Source of the DNA: Filosporella fistucella
Taxonomy: Eukaryota > Ascomycota > Leotiomycetes > Helotiales
Assembly: GCA_030077755.1 (NCBI GenBank)
Contig: JAQJZZ010000006.1
Location: 62,001-126,000, forward strand
Direction of reading: 5' to 3'
DNA: 64,000 bases
The translations under genes were made by a program, and so were the position numbers. The first letter of the stretch is position 1; each line of letters begins with the position of its first letter. Under the pieces are notes generated by a model, which did no database searches, had not been told where the DNA came from, and saw only the letters and a list, made by a program, of their open reading frames with translations. Positions 31,996 through 42,509 of this stretch are shown in pieces.

Positions 31996-32098
31996 AGATG
32001 ATCTCTATCAGGATATGATGATATCTACCTAGATGGTCTCCACATAGATGATCTCCACATAGATGATCTCCATCTAGATGATCTCCACCTAGATGACC
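31996..32098. repeat. Five-unit 15-bp GATGATCT array in the CSC1 promoter
   Basis: AGATG(A/G)(T/C)C cores occur at 31996, then at 32031, 32046, 32061, 32076 and 32091, an exact 15-bp period; units read like AGATGATCTCCACAT. On the - strand this is GATCATCT, the same core as elsewhere. It lies 133-235 bp upstream of ATG 31863. Confidence 0.8.
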
Positions 32099-32514
32099 CC
32101 AACCCTACCTGAGTGGAGGTAGACATGACGAGAGATCATCTGAGTGCACGACAAATATTGAAAAGTACGAATATCGGTTGCTTCCAAAGTCGGCCCCCCC
32201 GAGGACCAAATGCATGACCGAGAAACACTCTCTAAAGGTGAGATCATGATATGAACTACTGCAGGCCGTGTTGATTCTACTCTTGTAATATTGGTCTCAC
32301 CTTATGTATATACTTCGCGGGAGAGCTCTCACTGCTAATGGAAGAAAATGAGCGCTGATAGGATTCAGATCCTGGTTTAAATGTACGATCTAATCAAATT
32401 CAAATAATTAAAGGCTCTTCACATCGGTTATTCTTGCTAATCAAGATCTCATACTAACCTAACCTTCCAATAGTCTCATGTGTAAGAGGTCACGCTGCAT
32501 TTTCCAACTCAAAC
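32099..32514. other. Intergenic region between the CSC1 promoter and the chitinase 3' end
   Basis: No gene seen. It probably contains the chitinase 3' UTR and the distal CSC1 promoter. Confidence 0.4.
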
Positions 32515-34815
32515 TCATTCGGACGAAGCATCTGAACATCCTTGAGCAAGTGGAGCACAGGTACTGCCGCCTGAGTATATACGACACCCGACAAAGTTGT
32601 GCAGGTTGCAGATCTGTTTCTTGGGAGGGCAGCAACTTTTTATGAGACACGCTTGCCCAGCACTGCACTCATCGTTTGCAGTACACGATTTGAGGCAACG
32701 ATATTCCCCGAAGCAGGCAGGGTTGTTGCTTGCATCCAGTCCGCAGAAGGAAGTCCCACCAGAATAAGACCCACATGTCGCACCAGTCTTGCACCCCGAA
32801 CTAGCCATTGCATATGATGATGAGCTGGATGTGGGAATTGGGGACGGTAAGAAGGATGTGCTAGACACAGATATGCCAGCGGAGGAAACTGTGCCGGCTG
32901 CAGCAACTGGGGTGCTAGAGATAGAAGATGGTATGCTTGGGGAGGTCGTGTTCAATGTTGAAGCGACACGTGTGGAATTCAGAGAAGGATTCTGGTCCCT
33001 TCGCGAAGTCGATCGTGATTGCCCAAGGACCGTTATGTTTGACGCAAACAGGTGGTTCGTGACTGCGGTATTTACTATCGCTGGACTTGTTCCGCTGACA
33101 CTTTGGCCGTTTGTCATACTGGCCAAGTTAGAGCTTGGCTGATGAGATACTGGGCAGAGAGTGGTTGAGACAAGAATGGTCGTTGTAAAGATCTTGGGTG
33201 CAACAGTGCAGTTTCCAAATGCTAGGGCGCAACTGACAGTGGTCGACAGATCTGCGGAATGAATCGAAGCGGTGAATTGACTTCGGGCTGCAGAACCCAT
33301 CATCGCGTCCCCGCTTACCGCCCTAGACATCGTAGATGAGGACTTCTTACTTTCTGCTGCCCTAGAAGAGACGGATGCAGTGAGCAGGTTCGAGTATGTT
33401 ACAGATGAGTTCGGTATAATGTTTGACCCAGGCATTCCAGCCCGAAGGTTCTCAAAAGTGCTACCTGGATAATCCAGTCGGTTCTGGGATCTCTCCAAGC
33501 TCGAACGATTACTGCCATCAAGCAGTACAGCCATGTTCCGAATCAGGCTCTCGTCACCCAGCTTATCCGCACTACTCTCCCACCACATCGCGCCACCTAG
33601 ACTCGCCTGCTGGATGAAAGCAGCTTTCTGCTTTATCACCAGCAGGTTATCATAACTGACCAGTTCTCTACTCGTAGCATCATAGCTATAGCTCGAACCG
33701 GTCGCGCCATCACAGATCTCGGTCGCCCCCGCGAGTGGCAATGCTTTGAAGTCGTAAATCCCAGCCTCCCAAGTGCCCGCGCCCACCCCTTGAAATGGCT
33801 TCCCGAGACCATCAGTGGCGGTAAAAGATAGGCCGTAGATTGGCATGCCGAGGACGATCTTACTCGGTGTAATCCCTTTGGAGATATAGTAGTTGATCGC
33901 CTCCGTAGAACTGAATGGTGTACTAGCTGGGTTGCTTGCAGAGGGGTAGAGATTAGCTTGATTGGCGGTAGAGTCACTCCACGCCCCGGCGTAGTTATAG
34001 GCCATCAGAAACCAAAAGTCGATGTATCGATCCACGTCGGGGAGGTGTAAGAGGTGGTAAAAGGACGGCCCGGTGGGTGCAGCCACCGTGAGCTGGAAAT
34101 GATATGGCGTGCTGAGTGAGTTCTCGTATGCATCGAGAGCCTCTCTGATGCTTTGCAAGAGAAGGACCAGTTGTATAGCTTCCGTATCGTTTCGTGGAAA
34201 TTCCCAATCAATATCAATTCCGTCGAGGCCAAGATTTGCTACCAGGGACACGGCAGTTGTAGCGAACGTCGAGCGACCTGCCGTGGTAGATATTGGGGAG
34301 AAGAAATTCTCGGAGTAGCTAGAACCACCTATCGAAAGAAGTACCTTGAGGTGCCGGTTGGCCTTTTTGAGGAGGTAGAGTTGTTTAAAGCAGCCATAGA
34401 GATTATTCCCGGTCTCGTCCCCAGAATCTCCCTCAAAATGTTTTTCTGTGTCAGCCCAAGGGTCGGATAACAAGCTGGGTACTGTCAGTACAAACTTGAT
34501 CCGTGGTTTGAGACTTACACTTCGCCTGTCACCGATGAAACGTTGGCAAAAGCATAGAGAACATGCGTCAGCTTGTCTGCAGGTAGGCTTCGGGGAGCGA
34601 AGCTTCTCTTATAAATTGCCCTAGATTTAGATGTGAGAAGAAGGTCCGTGCTGGAGATATCAGAGAACACACCAATTAACATAATATGCAGCAGAGATAT
34701 ACGTAGGCTCGTGGCTTCCGCCTCGTGATATGATCCCCGCTTGGTTTTCAATTTCATGACAAGCAGACAACTTATGTATCGCAACAAGGAAAATGGCGGC
34801 GATAAAGCAAAACAT
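32515..34815 (-). CDS. Secreted GH18 chitinase with Ser/Thr-rich and Cys-rich C-terminus
   Basis: Three exons (34815-34673, 34620-34519, 34474-32515) join to 734 aa; introns of 52 and 44 nt. ATG 34815 starts a signal peptide ([19 protein letters not shown]). AAYYVNWAIYKRSF spans the first junction, followed by [15 protein letters not shown] and KVLLSIGG. The catalytic motif DGIDIDWE has the acid/base E173. [11 protein letters not shown] and the C-terminal barrel strand GGAMWWESS are also present. After the barrel comes a long Ser/Thr-rich linker, then a Cys-rich tail ([26 protein letters not shown]). GH18 enzymes cleave beta-1,4-GlcNAc links in chitin, in wall remodelling or attack on other fungi and arthropods. 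The tail could bind wall polymers (inference). Decayed GATCATCY copies lie 136-198 bp upstream. Confidence 0.85.
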
Positions 34816-34950
34816 AGCCGATGCAGATCAAATAGCGAACAATACCTTGACCATTCTGGGGGCACTTGGGATTATTTAGTTAGACTTCAGGCGGCGGAAT
34901 AGAGATCCGGACCACCACCCTTTCTTGGTGGTGCTCACCCTTCAGCGGCG

Positions 34951-35012
34951 GTCATCCGCGATCATCTCGTCCGCAATCATCTCATCCGCGTTTATCTTAT
35001 GCACGATCATCC
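34951..35012. promoter_or_regulatory. Decayed GATCATCY array in the chitinase promoter
   Basis: GTCATCCGC at 34951, GATCATCTC at 34960, AATCATCTC at 34974 and GATCATCC at 35005, spaced roughly 9-16 bp, with CCGC between units. It lies 136-198 bp upstream of ATG 34815. Confidence 0.55.
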
Positions 35013-35849
35013 GTTAGGTAATGTAGTATTGACTTTAATTCCGGGGCAATCCAGACGGGTTAGTGTTAACTCCACTGTTGGATTCTGCTAGGGCACTAGT
35101 CGGTAGTGACGTTTCCCTGCGACATCCCTGCCTAGCAGAGGATAGCCTTGGCACAAGGAGTCGACCTGGCATGCGGCTTCGTGGCTGAGTGCACGGGCGT
35201 CGTGGTACCGCGCTTAGAACCGCGAAAGCCGTCCTTTAAGCGCCGGTTAAGTTACTTTGAACGTCTTTCCATTCGAACACCACCAAAAGTTTCACGACAG
35301 TAAAAGCGTAAGTTAGGGAAAGCTCTAAGAATCATGTCAAATTGGCAGACCCTTACCCAACCACTTCCAATTAATTTCGACGCAGCGAAAATTTTCTTCC
35401 AAGCCATTTTAGGGCCCATACCCTCGGGTTCGGCAAAACTGACGGCTGACACGGCTTCCCATTTACGAGGACCATCGGCGATTCCGCAGATAATTCTGGT
35501 ACTAGGGTTGTGAGTCAGTTGCGATAATTTCACAAAGCTTTCCGTACAAACAATTAACTTGTCCGATGGTTATAATGTGTCCGGCGATGTGAGGTCAACA
35601 TTATGGATTGCGCTCAGCGATCACCCACGCCACACTTCTTGGTGGGGATATTTACTTTCGGGCGAGATGCTTCTGTCAGCAGCCGCCCAAATTGGACGCC
35701 GGCCTTAGCGCCCTGCGGTTGGACGTAGGTCGAGAAACACCCCCACATTCTCCGATTGTACCCGCAAAACGCATCATTCGCACATGGTTCAGACATGTTG
35801 AAATCTCTCAAATTAATTGCTAATGATCTTAATATCCCTCACTACTGAT
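35013..35849. other. No supported gene
   Basis: Open stretches of 60-93 codons on the - strand (35252-35533, 35614-35811) show no domain and no splice chain. Possibly decayed coding DNA. Confidence 0.35.
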
Positions 35850-36038
35850 TCAGTTTTGTTCCTCTCCTGCTAAGTGCCATTCCCCGTCATCTGGCACAGA
35901 TGATCCAAGTCTCTCCACAAATCTTTTTGCAAGATCATCAAGTGCGCCATTCATATCGAGCGTCCAACAGGAAAGTGCTATATGATTGTTCGTTACTGAC
36001 TGCAACTGCCTATCTACGTTGTTAGGGAGTCCTTCCAT
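35850..36038 (-). CDS. Short helical frame, possibly the last exon of the gene starting at 36417
   Basis: An ATG-initiated frame of 62 codons (MEGLPNNVDRQLQSV ... LAKRFVERLGSS) directly follows a CAG acceptor-like site. It has the same helical character as the upstream gene, but no donor joins the two in frame. Unknown function. Confidence 0.3.
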   Translation of the reverse strand: MEGLPNNVDRQLQSVTNNHIALSCWTLDMNGALDDLAKRFVERLGSSVPDDGEWHLAGEEQN

Positions 36039-36120
36039 CTGTCACGGAATATCCTACACTTGAATCTCTCGGAACCTTATCACAAATTAGCTATGTGCCC
36101 TTATACACGACAATCATGAC

Positions 36121-36417
36121 CTACATCTGTTGGACTCTGTTTATCTTCTCCGAGAGGGCCCGAATCTCTCTGGCGAACTCTACGCGCGGCACAGAATTCT
36201 GGGCAGTGCGTCGAGGCGAGAAGAAATCGCCGGACAGTTTAGCTGGGGACGTTTGGGTGCTTGGGCGGCGGGTGTTGTTTTCTTCCACAATCGTATCGAG
36301 GTCGTGTGGAATCTCGGGGGGCCAACAGTTAGCCAAGTCCCCCGTATCGGAAACTTGCTCCAACGATTGAGGTTGAAAGATGTCATCCCAGGACTCGTTG
36401 TTTTTTGAGGTCGCCAT
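36121..36417 (-). CDS. Small hypothetical protein
   Basis: ATG 36417 opens a 98-codon frame. The N-terminus is polar (MATSKNNESWDDIFQPQ), the middle has TSPAKLSGDFFSPRR, and the end is a predicted helix (VEFAREIRALSEKINRVQQ). A GTAGGT donor-like site overlaps the stop, so the gene may continue to the frame at 35850-36038. No family is recognised. It shares a 343-bp divergent promoter with the SANT-like gene at 36760; a perfect GATCATC palindrome lies ~100 bp upstream. Confidence 0.45.
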   Translation of the reverse strand: MATSKNNESWDDIFQPQSLEQVSDTGDLANCWPPEIPHDLDTIVEENNTRRPSTQTSPAKLSGDFFSPRRTAQNSVPRVEFAREIRALSEKINRVQQM

Positions 36418-36506
36418 GTTTGAAACTGCGAGTATGACAGTCGGGCGGGATCTTGGACGTACAAATAGGCTTGCAGGAGACGGACTTTATGGGCGAAAAG
36501 CTCACT

Positions 36507-36527
36507 CCGATGATCCAGGATCATCGG
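36507..36527. promoter_or_regulatory. Perfect inverted repeat of the GATCATC element
   Basis: CCGATGATCC and GGATCATCGG are exact reverse complements separated by a single A. The site lies 90-110 bp upstream of ATG 36417 (-) and ~235 bp upstream of ATG 36760 (+). The symmetry suggests binding by a dimeric factor. Confidence 0.6.
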
Positions 36528-36759
36528 AACGAATGTGCTCTGTAACTCAAATCATTCTTTGATGTGTCGTAAAAGCCCTGTCTGGGTAATCATCTTGGCA
36601 CATCCGGCCAACTCTAGCGTTGTTGGTAGCCGCTGTAAGATATGGCCCGCAAGACCTCGACCCGCAATACGCATGGCTCTTCAGTGATGACTACTTAAGG
36701 TTGGTTCGCACTTGTATGGTTGGGAGGATTCTATGTGGGAGCCACATACATTTTTCAAT

Positions 36760-37317
36760 ATGTCTGCAAATCGGTCTCAGTGGGAAGAAGACGAGGAATT
36801 GCTACTGGTGGAGATACATTCTTCTATGCCGACGGCGGCACTCCGACAGATATGGGAGGCCTTTGCTTCAAGAAATCGTCAAACCCGCACTAAAAACGCG
36901 GTAAAGGCCAAGCTGAAGGATCTAGGGCTGTCTGTCCCGAGAGGTAAGCAGCTTGCCTTCCTGCATGCACCATATTCTAACCAGAAAGGTCAAGAGGAAG
37001 TTGCCACCTCACGAGACCAGCTCACGATTCCCCTTCAGGCGCCATTCGAAGCTCCGGTATCAAGTTCGCCCGGGGAGACTCATCTCCAGCCACCCTCCGA
37101 GGCTACCGTAGTAAGCCCATCTGAGGACCTTTCACATACATCTTTCCAAGTAGGTAGCACAGCAACTCTTTGGACGGTATCTGATAATCTGGTAGATGCG
37201 ATATATGCCAGAGTTACACATATTCCTTCCCATTCATCCCTTGGTTGCAGAAAGCCGCAGACATGCCGCTCGGATTCAAAGGGCCGGGTACGCCAGCAGC
37301 ATCAGGCCAAGTAACAG
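36760..37317 (+). CDS. Myb/SANT-like domain protein
   Basis: ATG 36760 begins MSANRSQWEEDEELLLVEI, followed by a spaced W and basic residues (LRQIWEAFASRNRQTRTKNA, VKAKLKDLG). This is the tryptophan-acidic-helix pattern of fungal Myb/SANT-like modules (residues ~6-62). An intron at 36944-36988 (GTAAGC, TTCTAAC, AAAG) is 45 nt and stop-free, so the frame stays open either way. The remainder is Pro/Ser/Thr-rich and disordered. The 3' end is uncertain: the simple frame stops at 37317, but a second intron ending at a GGTTGCAG acceptor near 37251 would give an alternative end at ~37333. Such domains bind DNA or histone tails. Divergent from the gene at 36417. Confidence 0.6.
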
Positions 37318-37526
37318 TTGGGCGGTGGTATTAGGAAGGGCAGATACTTCTAAAGTTAATTGTGCTGAGGCAGATAGAATGGCGTTGATATCATACATGG
37401 ACAATCTACAAGGGTGAAGTTCAGGCCTAGTAGCGGGCCGTGTAAATTCAAATCTACTTTGTCTCACATTGAATCATCCACTCGTGAGACATATACCTTG
37501 GCGATGGGTGATATGGCGCCCGTAGA

Positions 37527-37534
37527 GATGATCC
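37527..37534. promoter_or_regulatory. Single GATGATCC (GGATCATC) element
   Basis: Lies 235 bp upstream of ATG 37769, at the far end of the distance range seen for other copies. Confidence 0.3.
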
Positions 37535-37768
37535 ACGGTCCCACCATATCCTCTCAAAAGCGCCAGTTCATCCATTGTCACTCGGAGAGCGGCAAATATT
37601 TTGTCAAATCGGTGGTCCAGCTAGGACATGTGATATTGTCATAGATCGCGCTATAAGTATCTGTTCAACAAACAAAATCGAGCTATAGATATCCATTCGA
37701 CTGGCAAAATATCGAGCAATCCAGCTATTCACCGGGGAGAAGATCAAGCCCTCCTAAATCTATGCGCA

Positions 37769-38382
37769 ATGTCGAGTTCAAGCTCACTCGTAAGCTCCTC
37801 CCTCCAGGGTGGAAAGATTAACTAACACTCCCGCAGGCAACCCGCTGTGCAACATGTGATAATCGGTCTACGTGGGAATTTTTGGGTGACTTCTTTTCCA
37901 GGGTCGAAGCAGCGAACGGGTACGCCCAGCGGCTGGAGTGCGATCTACACGAAGTCTGGAGTTCTCATATCGCCAGCCAGGACATGCTAGATCAAGAGCG
38001 TCAGAACCATCAAGCATCCCAAGAGGCACTTTCCCTCGAGCGCAAGAGCCACCAAGAAACCCTTGAGCTTCTCCAGCGAATATTGAACGAGGCGATAAGA
38101 AGTGGAACCATTGCAGACATTCTCGGCAATAAACTTGCAGAGCTGCAAGCAGCCACGAGTGTGGGAACCATCAGCACCACGACACTTGTTGAACGGCAGA
38201 TTAGCCCAGCCCAGCAGCACCCAGTAACTGAGCAGGTCACTCGTGTTGAAAATGCAACTATGAGTTCCTCAAATGACCGCTCTCTTCCCCGTTGCCATCC
38301 CATCCCGTCGACCGGTTGGAGACCGGGCGGTAAAGCTAGGAGAGCCAAACCGAAATCTACTACGACAGAAGACAAGGCTTGA
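37769..38382 (+). CDS. Hypothetical coiled-coil protein
   Basis: A 7-codon first exon (37769-37789, MSSSSSL) and a second exon 37837-38382 give 188 aa. The 47-nt intron has GTAAGC, TTAACTAAC and CCGCAG. Exon 2 begins ATRCATCDNRSTWEF, with a CxxC pair, then a long charged helix (RQNHQASQEALSLERKS, HQETLELLQRILN) typical of a coiled coil. The tail is basic (GGKARRAKPKS) and could be a nuclear signal. I know no family. It belongs to a run of small genes with similar layout (36.1-39.1 kb); a nuclear role is a guess. Confidence 0.6.
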
Positions 38383-38674
38383 AATTAAAGACCCCTTCAC
38401 CTGTTTTTCATGCACATGTTTTATGGGGCGAGACTAGTAGTTACCTTGTAGAAATAATACAGTATAATGGGCAAACCTCTCATGACAGATCTTCTTCGTT
38501 AATTTCTTGTCAACGAACTAATGCTGAATGATCTGGCACCCCATTCTGGTGGGGCCCCCCAATTGACGGCCACCATCAATAGCTCATCCGTTTTGATGCT
38601 CCATGGTGTTACTTAGCTGTGACGGTATAATTAGGCAATTGCCCTCCTACAATTCCGCTCTCGAGTTTACGGCC

Positions 38675-39148
38675 ATGGCTCAGGCATTCGTTCCACAGAA
38701 GACGTCAGTCCCTGCCATCCCCCCCCGCGCGAGACCGCTGGAAATTAACAGGCTCGATCATCAAATTCGTCTCCGGAACGGATCGACATCAGTACTTGCA
38801 ATGTCCCCACAGCAGATCCAGCTTGCCAAGCAGAGTCGTCCCTTGAACTTGATTGCCAGGGTCGAGGAGCTTACAAAGGAACTAGGCCAACTGCGTCAAG
38901 AAATCCAGTTCTATCGGCAGAGTTTTGAGAATCTGCAAAGGCTCCGCGAAACAGGCTACGATGTTTACCAGCAGATTTTCATTGCGCTTCATCTTGACTT
39001 GAATACCAGCCGGTTGCATCAACCCATGATCCAGCTTCACCACGCGCTAGAGGATTCAATTAGACGTGAAGTTGAGGCGGAAAAAGCTTGGATGAGCTTT
39101 TGGGGGGCAAAACTTAACGTGCAGGACTACGATGGAGAGCTAATTTAG
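38675..39148 (+). CDS. Hypothetical coiled-coil protein
   Basis: Single exon, 157 aa, start GGCCATGGCTC is an excellent context. The N-terminus is Pro/Arg-rich (PAIPPRARPLEINRLDHQI). Residues ~67-100 form a strong heptad-like helix (RVEELTKELGQLRQEIQFY) and a further helix rich in Leu and His follows. No family is recognised. Like the gene just upstream, it may assemble through its coiled coil. Confidence 0.6.
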   Translation: MAQAFVPQKTSVPAIPPRARPLEINRLDHQIRLRNGSTSVLAMSPQQIQLAKQSRPLNLIARVEELTKELGQLRQEIQFYRQSFENLQRLRETGYDVYQQIFIALHLDLNTSRLHQPMIQLHHALEDSIRREVEAEKAWMSFWGAKLNVQDYDGELI

Positions 39149-39542
39149 GCTGATTTCGACGGCGGGGTATGCACGGCCTGGAACTTGACCCTAATCTACA
39201 TAGAGCGTAATTTCTTGTTCGGGCACAATCAATTTGGGGAGGTCAATAAAAGAAAAAGAGCGTTCTCCAACACTGTGCATGCCTTACAATTGGGTAACCT
39301 GGGGGCGATGTCTGACAATGAACTGGGCTTGTATGGAGTAACTAAGGATCATCTCACATGACAACTACCTGATGCGTGTTCGTACCGGGATGCGGAGATC
39401 AAATACGGATGCCCCACTCTGGAGCTGCTGAGCGAACGGCTGTCACACTTAATCGGCCATTGAGATTTTATAGCAATTAACAGCTTGTCCCACCTGAATT
39501 ACTCAACGAATGTATCACTTCTTCCAAATCTACCTCATGAGA
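39149..39542. other. Convergent intergenic region with one GATCATCT
   Basis: Lies between the ends of the coiled-coil gene (+) and the ferric reductase (-). GATCATCT is at 39347-39354, the one clear copy not placed before a start codon. Confidence 0.4.
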
Positions 39543-41482
39543 TCATCCTGTACATTGGAGATCCATATCCGCTGATGCCCGCCTCCCTGTGTCTCTCAAA
39601 GAAGGCTGGAAGTCCAACTCAACTAGCCGTACCCGGTCATCCGCCATGCGCCGCACGTACCTCCTAGCGTCGTCAACGACGGCCTTGTCGGCGCATACTT
39701 AATGTGGCACCAGGGTCAGGGATCTGCCAACATGACTCGCGGCAATGGCACCACTTACGGGACACCATGATTCGCCCTCTCTGGGACGTAAACTTCTCTC
39801 TGAGCGCCCCTTCAACGTCTATCGAACCAGGGACCTCCTCGATCCTGGAGTGGTTGCCATGGGGGATTTTCGCGCCGAAACCATGCAGGATATGGATTGA
39901 AATTTCCAGGATCATTTCATAATTAGCAGTATTACGCGGTAGGACAAGATAGGAGTACATATCCCGTATCCTGGTCTAAGAGTTTATCCATCCAGCCCTT
40001 CACCCACTTCTCTTGACCTAAGCTCTGTCAATAAGTGGGATCAAAGTATCGGAGTTTCTCCCCCACTCACATCGTTCTTTGATTTCCCAAACAAGACGAA
40101 TGTGGCGGGTCTTCACCTCGCAGTTATTATATCCACGAACTAGCTCTGCAATGTATGGTATGTGACCCGCGATACCAATCCCCGTTGCAAACATGACAAT
40201 CGTACCGTACTCACCGAAATCGTGTCGTGCACCATACGGCCCATCGATGAAAGCAAGAAGAGGCCCCCCCGCAAGCTTATCAAGCTCCGCGGTGAAACCT
40301 GACCTCGACTTTACCAAGAGCGATATCGTCAAGCCTTGCTGATCGCGCTCCCACCACGAAATCATGAAGGGATGGCCACGAAGGCCAGTGAACTTCCCCA
40401 GTTTGGGGACCGAGAGGTACACAAACTGGCCTGCCTTAACGCGCCACGGTCGTGGAACAGTAACGTCGACCTGCAAAACAGTAGCCGGATCATTTGAGAG
40501 CCTCGAAGGGTCATCATTCGAGAGTCGTCTCGTAACCGCAGTTGCGAACGGCCTACCGATGACAAAGTTTCTGATCGCAAACAGAATCCAGTGGGCGACT
40601 GTCACCACTGTCCAAAGCCCGATACCAATACGCAAGAAGAGCTGCGATGGCTGCCTCGAAGACACGTGACGCCAGGCGACTATAGAAACCACTATAGACA
40701 GAAGTAGATGCAAGTTGAGGAACCATTCGTAAAACACGCTCCTGACGACCTGAATCGATAAGAAAAAGATAAGTCCACATGTTGAGCCGGCCTGTGAGAG
40801 CGTATCAGCGAGTCCCATCCAGCGCTGATGAGGAACCTACCACGATACCAGTAATATTGTTCGTCGTCCACGTGAATGGAGTGGACTTTTTTGATACTAC
40901 AACGACGTGTACCAACATTTGGGCCATCGCCGTCCTTCCGAGCCATTGATGAGATCCGATGCTAGTACGGAGAGACACTCCCAGCAATCTTGTCACGAGG
41001 CTCAACCGGGGGCCACAGAGGAGCGGGATGAGGTTGATGGTGGACATGGTCGCAGCGCGAAAGCTTATGTTGTCTTTCCGCCCGATCGTAATCACGAGCG
41101 TGTTACCAAGGAGATACAGGAATACGATTAAGAATTGGAGTGGTGTTGCAGTCCCTATAAACGGGATCCTTGGCAGGATGTGCGGATAGACAAGGTGTCT
41201 TAGCAGGAAGGAGGTGGTCTTTGGCCACTTAGAATTAAGTGCACGAACGATTCCGTAGATCAGCAACCATCCTACAAAGATAAAACCGAAAATAACTCCA
41301 TACCGTGACGGTGATTCTAAGCGGCCAAAGCTAGCCAGCAGCCATTTGGGAACTGATGCGAGCGACATTATTTTGCCCGAGAGAAGAGAGTGTGTGGAAA
41401 TGGGAGGTTCAGAAGATGAAGCCTTCATATCACACTGGAGATATTTTTTAAAGCGCGAAAAAGTGTTCTGATAGTGACTCAT
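39543..41482 (-). CDS. Ferric reductase-like transmembrane protein (FRE family)
   Basis: Six exons (41482-40841, 40791-40071, 40017-39936, 39844-39759, 39697-39543; the first frame has no further break, so five spliced pieces) join to 561 aa. The joins use introns of 49, 53, 91 and 61 nt. Membrane helices begin with YGVIFGFIFVGWLLIYGIV. The haem region has HQWLGRTAMAQMLVH and LHLLLSIVVSIVAWRH. The FAD site is GHPFMISWW, and the NADPH region has IDGPYGA and VMFATGIGIAGHIPYI. The C-terminus VRLVELDFQPS is the usual FRE end. The enzyme would move electrons from NADPH through FAD and two haems to extracellular Fe(III) or Cu(II). The 91-nt intron removes part of the NADPH domain found in relatives and is the least certain junction. 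Divergent from the MADS-like gene; GATCATCC lies ~40 bp upstream. Confidence 0.75.
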
Positions 41483-41493
41483 ACACTAACGTG

Positions 41494-41530
41494 GACCATC
41501 TACGATAGATCGGCTAGCCATGGATCATCC
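41494..41530. promoter_or_regulatory. GATCATCC and GACCATCT in the FRE/MADS-like divergent promoter
   Basis: GACCATCT at 41494 and GATCATCC at 41523 lie in the 122-bp interval between ATG 41482 (-) and ATG 41605 (+), so both genes could respond to one factor. Confidence 0.5.
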
Positions 41531-41604
41531 ATTCTACCCGATTTAGCATATAACATCTAGAATGTGTGGACATTCAGGGGAGCAGCTCATATGAGATTCT
41601 GATT

Positions 41605-41981
41605 ATGGATAAGAAGAACAAAGCCGAACAATTTCGGAGGAGCAAAAATAACTTCTTTAAGAAAGGCTACGTAATCGGCAAGAAATCCCACGTTCAATTA
41701 TTCATCGTGATGAAAAGGAAAGGCAAGACCTACACATTCACCAACACAAGCCTCCCACTTAGGGAATTCTGCGCATCAATAGTACGTATATTAGTCGTTC
41801 TAGAATGCTTCTAAACTCAGAATCTTAGGATTATGATAAAGTCATCTTGAAAACTGCTGCCGACCTTGAATCCACGTCTCGAGAGAAGAGAAATGAGAAT
41901 GCGGGCCTCTCCGCACTCGCTAAGCTTGGCATCAAAGTGCCCACGGCACCGCTACTCGAGAAAGTGGCAAAATTTGGATGA
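41605..41981 (+). CDS. MADS-box-like mini-protein
   Basis: Two exons (41605-41781, 41829-41981) give 109 aa; intron of 47 nt with GTACGT, CTAAAC and CTTAG. The N-terminus, MDKKNKAEQFRRSKNNFFKK, follows the MADS/SRF recognition-helix pattern (basic, then RRxxxFFKK). The following SHVQLFIVMKRKGKTYTFT matches the MADS beta-strand region. The second exon encodes a short helix-rich tail ending LLEKVAKFG. No extended SAM or K-type region is present. MADS proteins bind CArG-like DNA as dimers. The similarity is by eye and the protein is very short, so it may be a derived or dominant-negative type. It is divergent from the ferric reductase. Confidence 0.55.
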
Positions 41982-42509
41982 GAGCAAGGCTGAGATAACT
42001 GGGCAGGTGGCGCTGGATTAATAATTTAACAGCCAGGGGGGCCCATACCGAATAGATCACCGTTTCCAATCTAATGACGGCAAATTGCTAAACCCGCTCG
42101 AAACATTCATGATAATCAGAACCTTGCGTCAAAACCGCATTTGAAGAGGAATTGTGATCCTGTGATGTACTCACCCTTACTTCGTGTAAGTATCTTCGCT
42201 CGGAGAACCCTCTAGTTGTTCCCGCTCAAGCTATATTGATCTTCCACCAATGGAAGAATAGAAAATGGGTGAAAAGGTGCAAAATTGCGATGGTAGGGAC
42301 ATAAGAGCATGTTGCGCTAGACCAGGCACTATAAGGGCGACTTTATCATGTTTATTGTCGTTCTGACAATTTTCACTTCTAATAAACTAGACTTATATGG
42401 TAATTTATAATCGCATAATTGATACAACAGGCAAATTCTCTTTGAAGATATGGCTTTGTTTCCGTTTCTATGTAGATAATAGCTAGCAAAAGATTTCCGA
42501 AGCACCACC
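41982..42509. other. AT-rich intergenic region
   Basis: No gene seen. It is between the 3' ends of the MADS-like (+) and GPI-type (-) genes. Confidence 0.4.

Noticed and set aside
39485..39667. LPHEIILYIG, an F-box-like start on the + strand
   Set aside because: Lies opposite the last exon of the ferric reductase and has no F-box continuation.
40018..40818. Ferric reductase truncated at 40018
   Set aside because: A GTGAGT...CTTAG intron (40070-40018) removes the stop, and three further exons supply the missing C-terminus.
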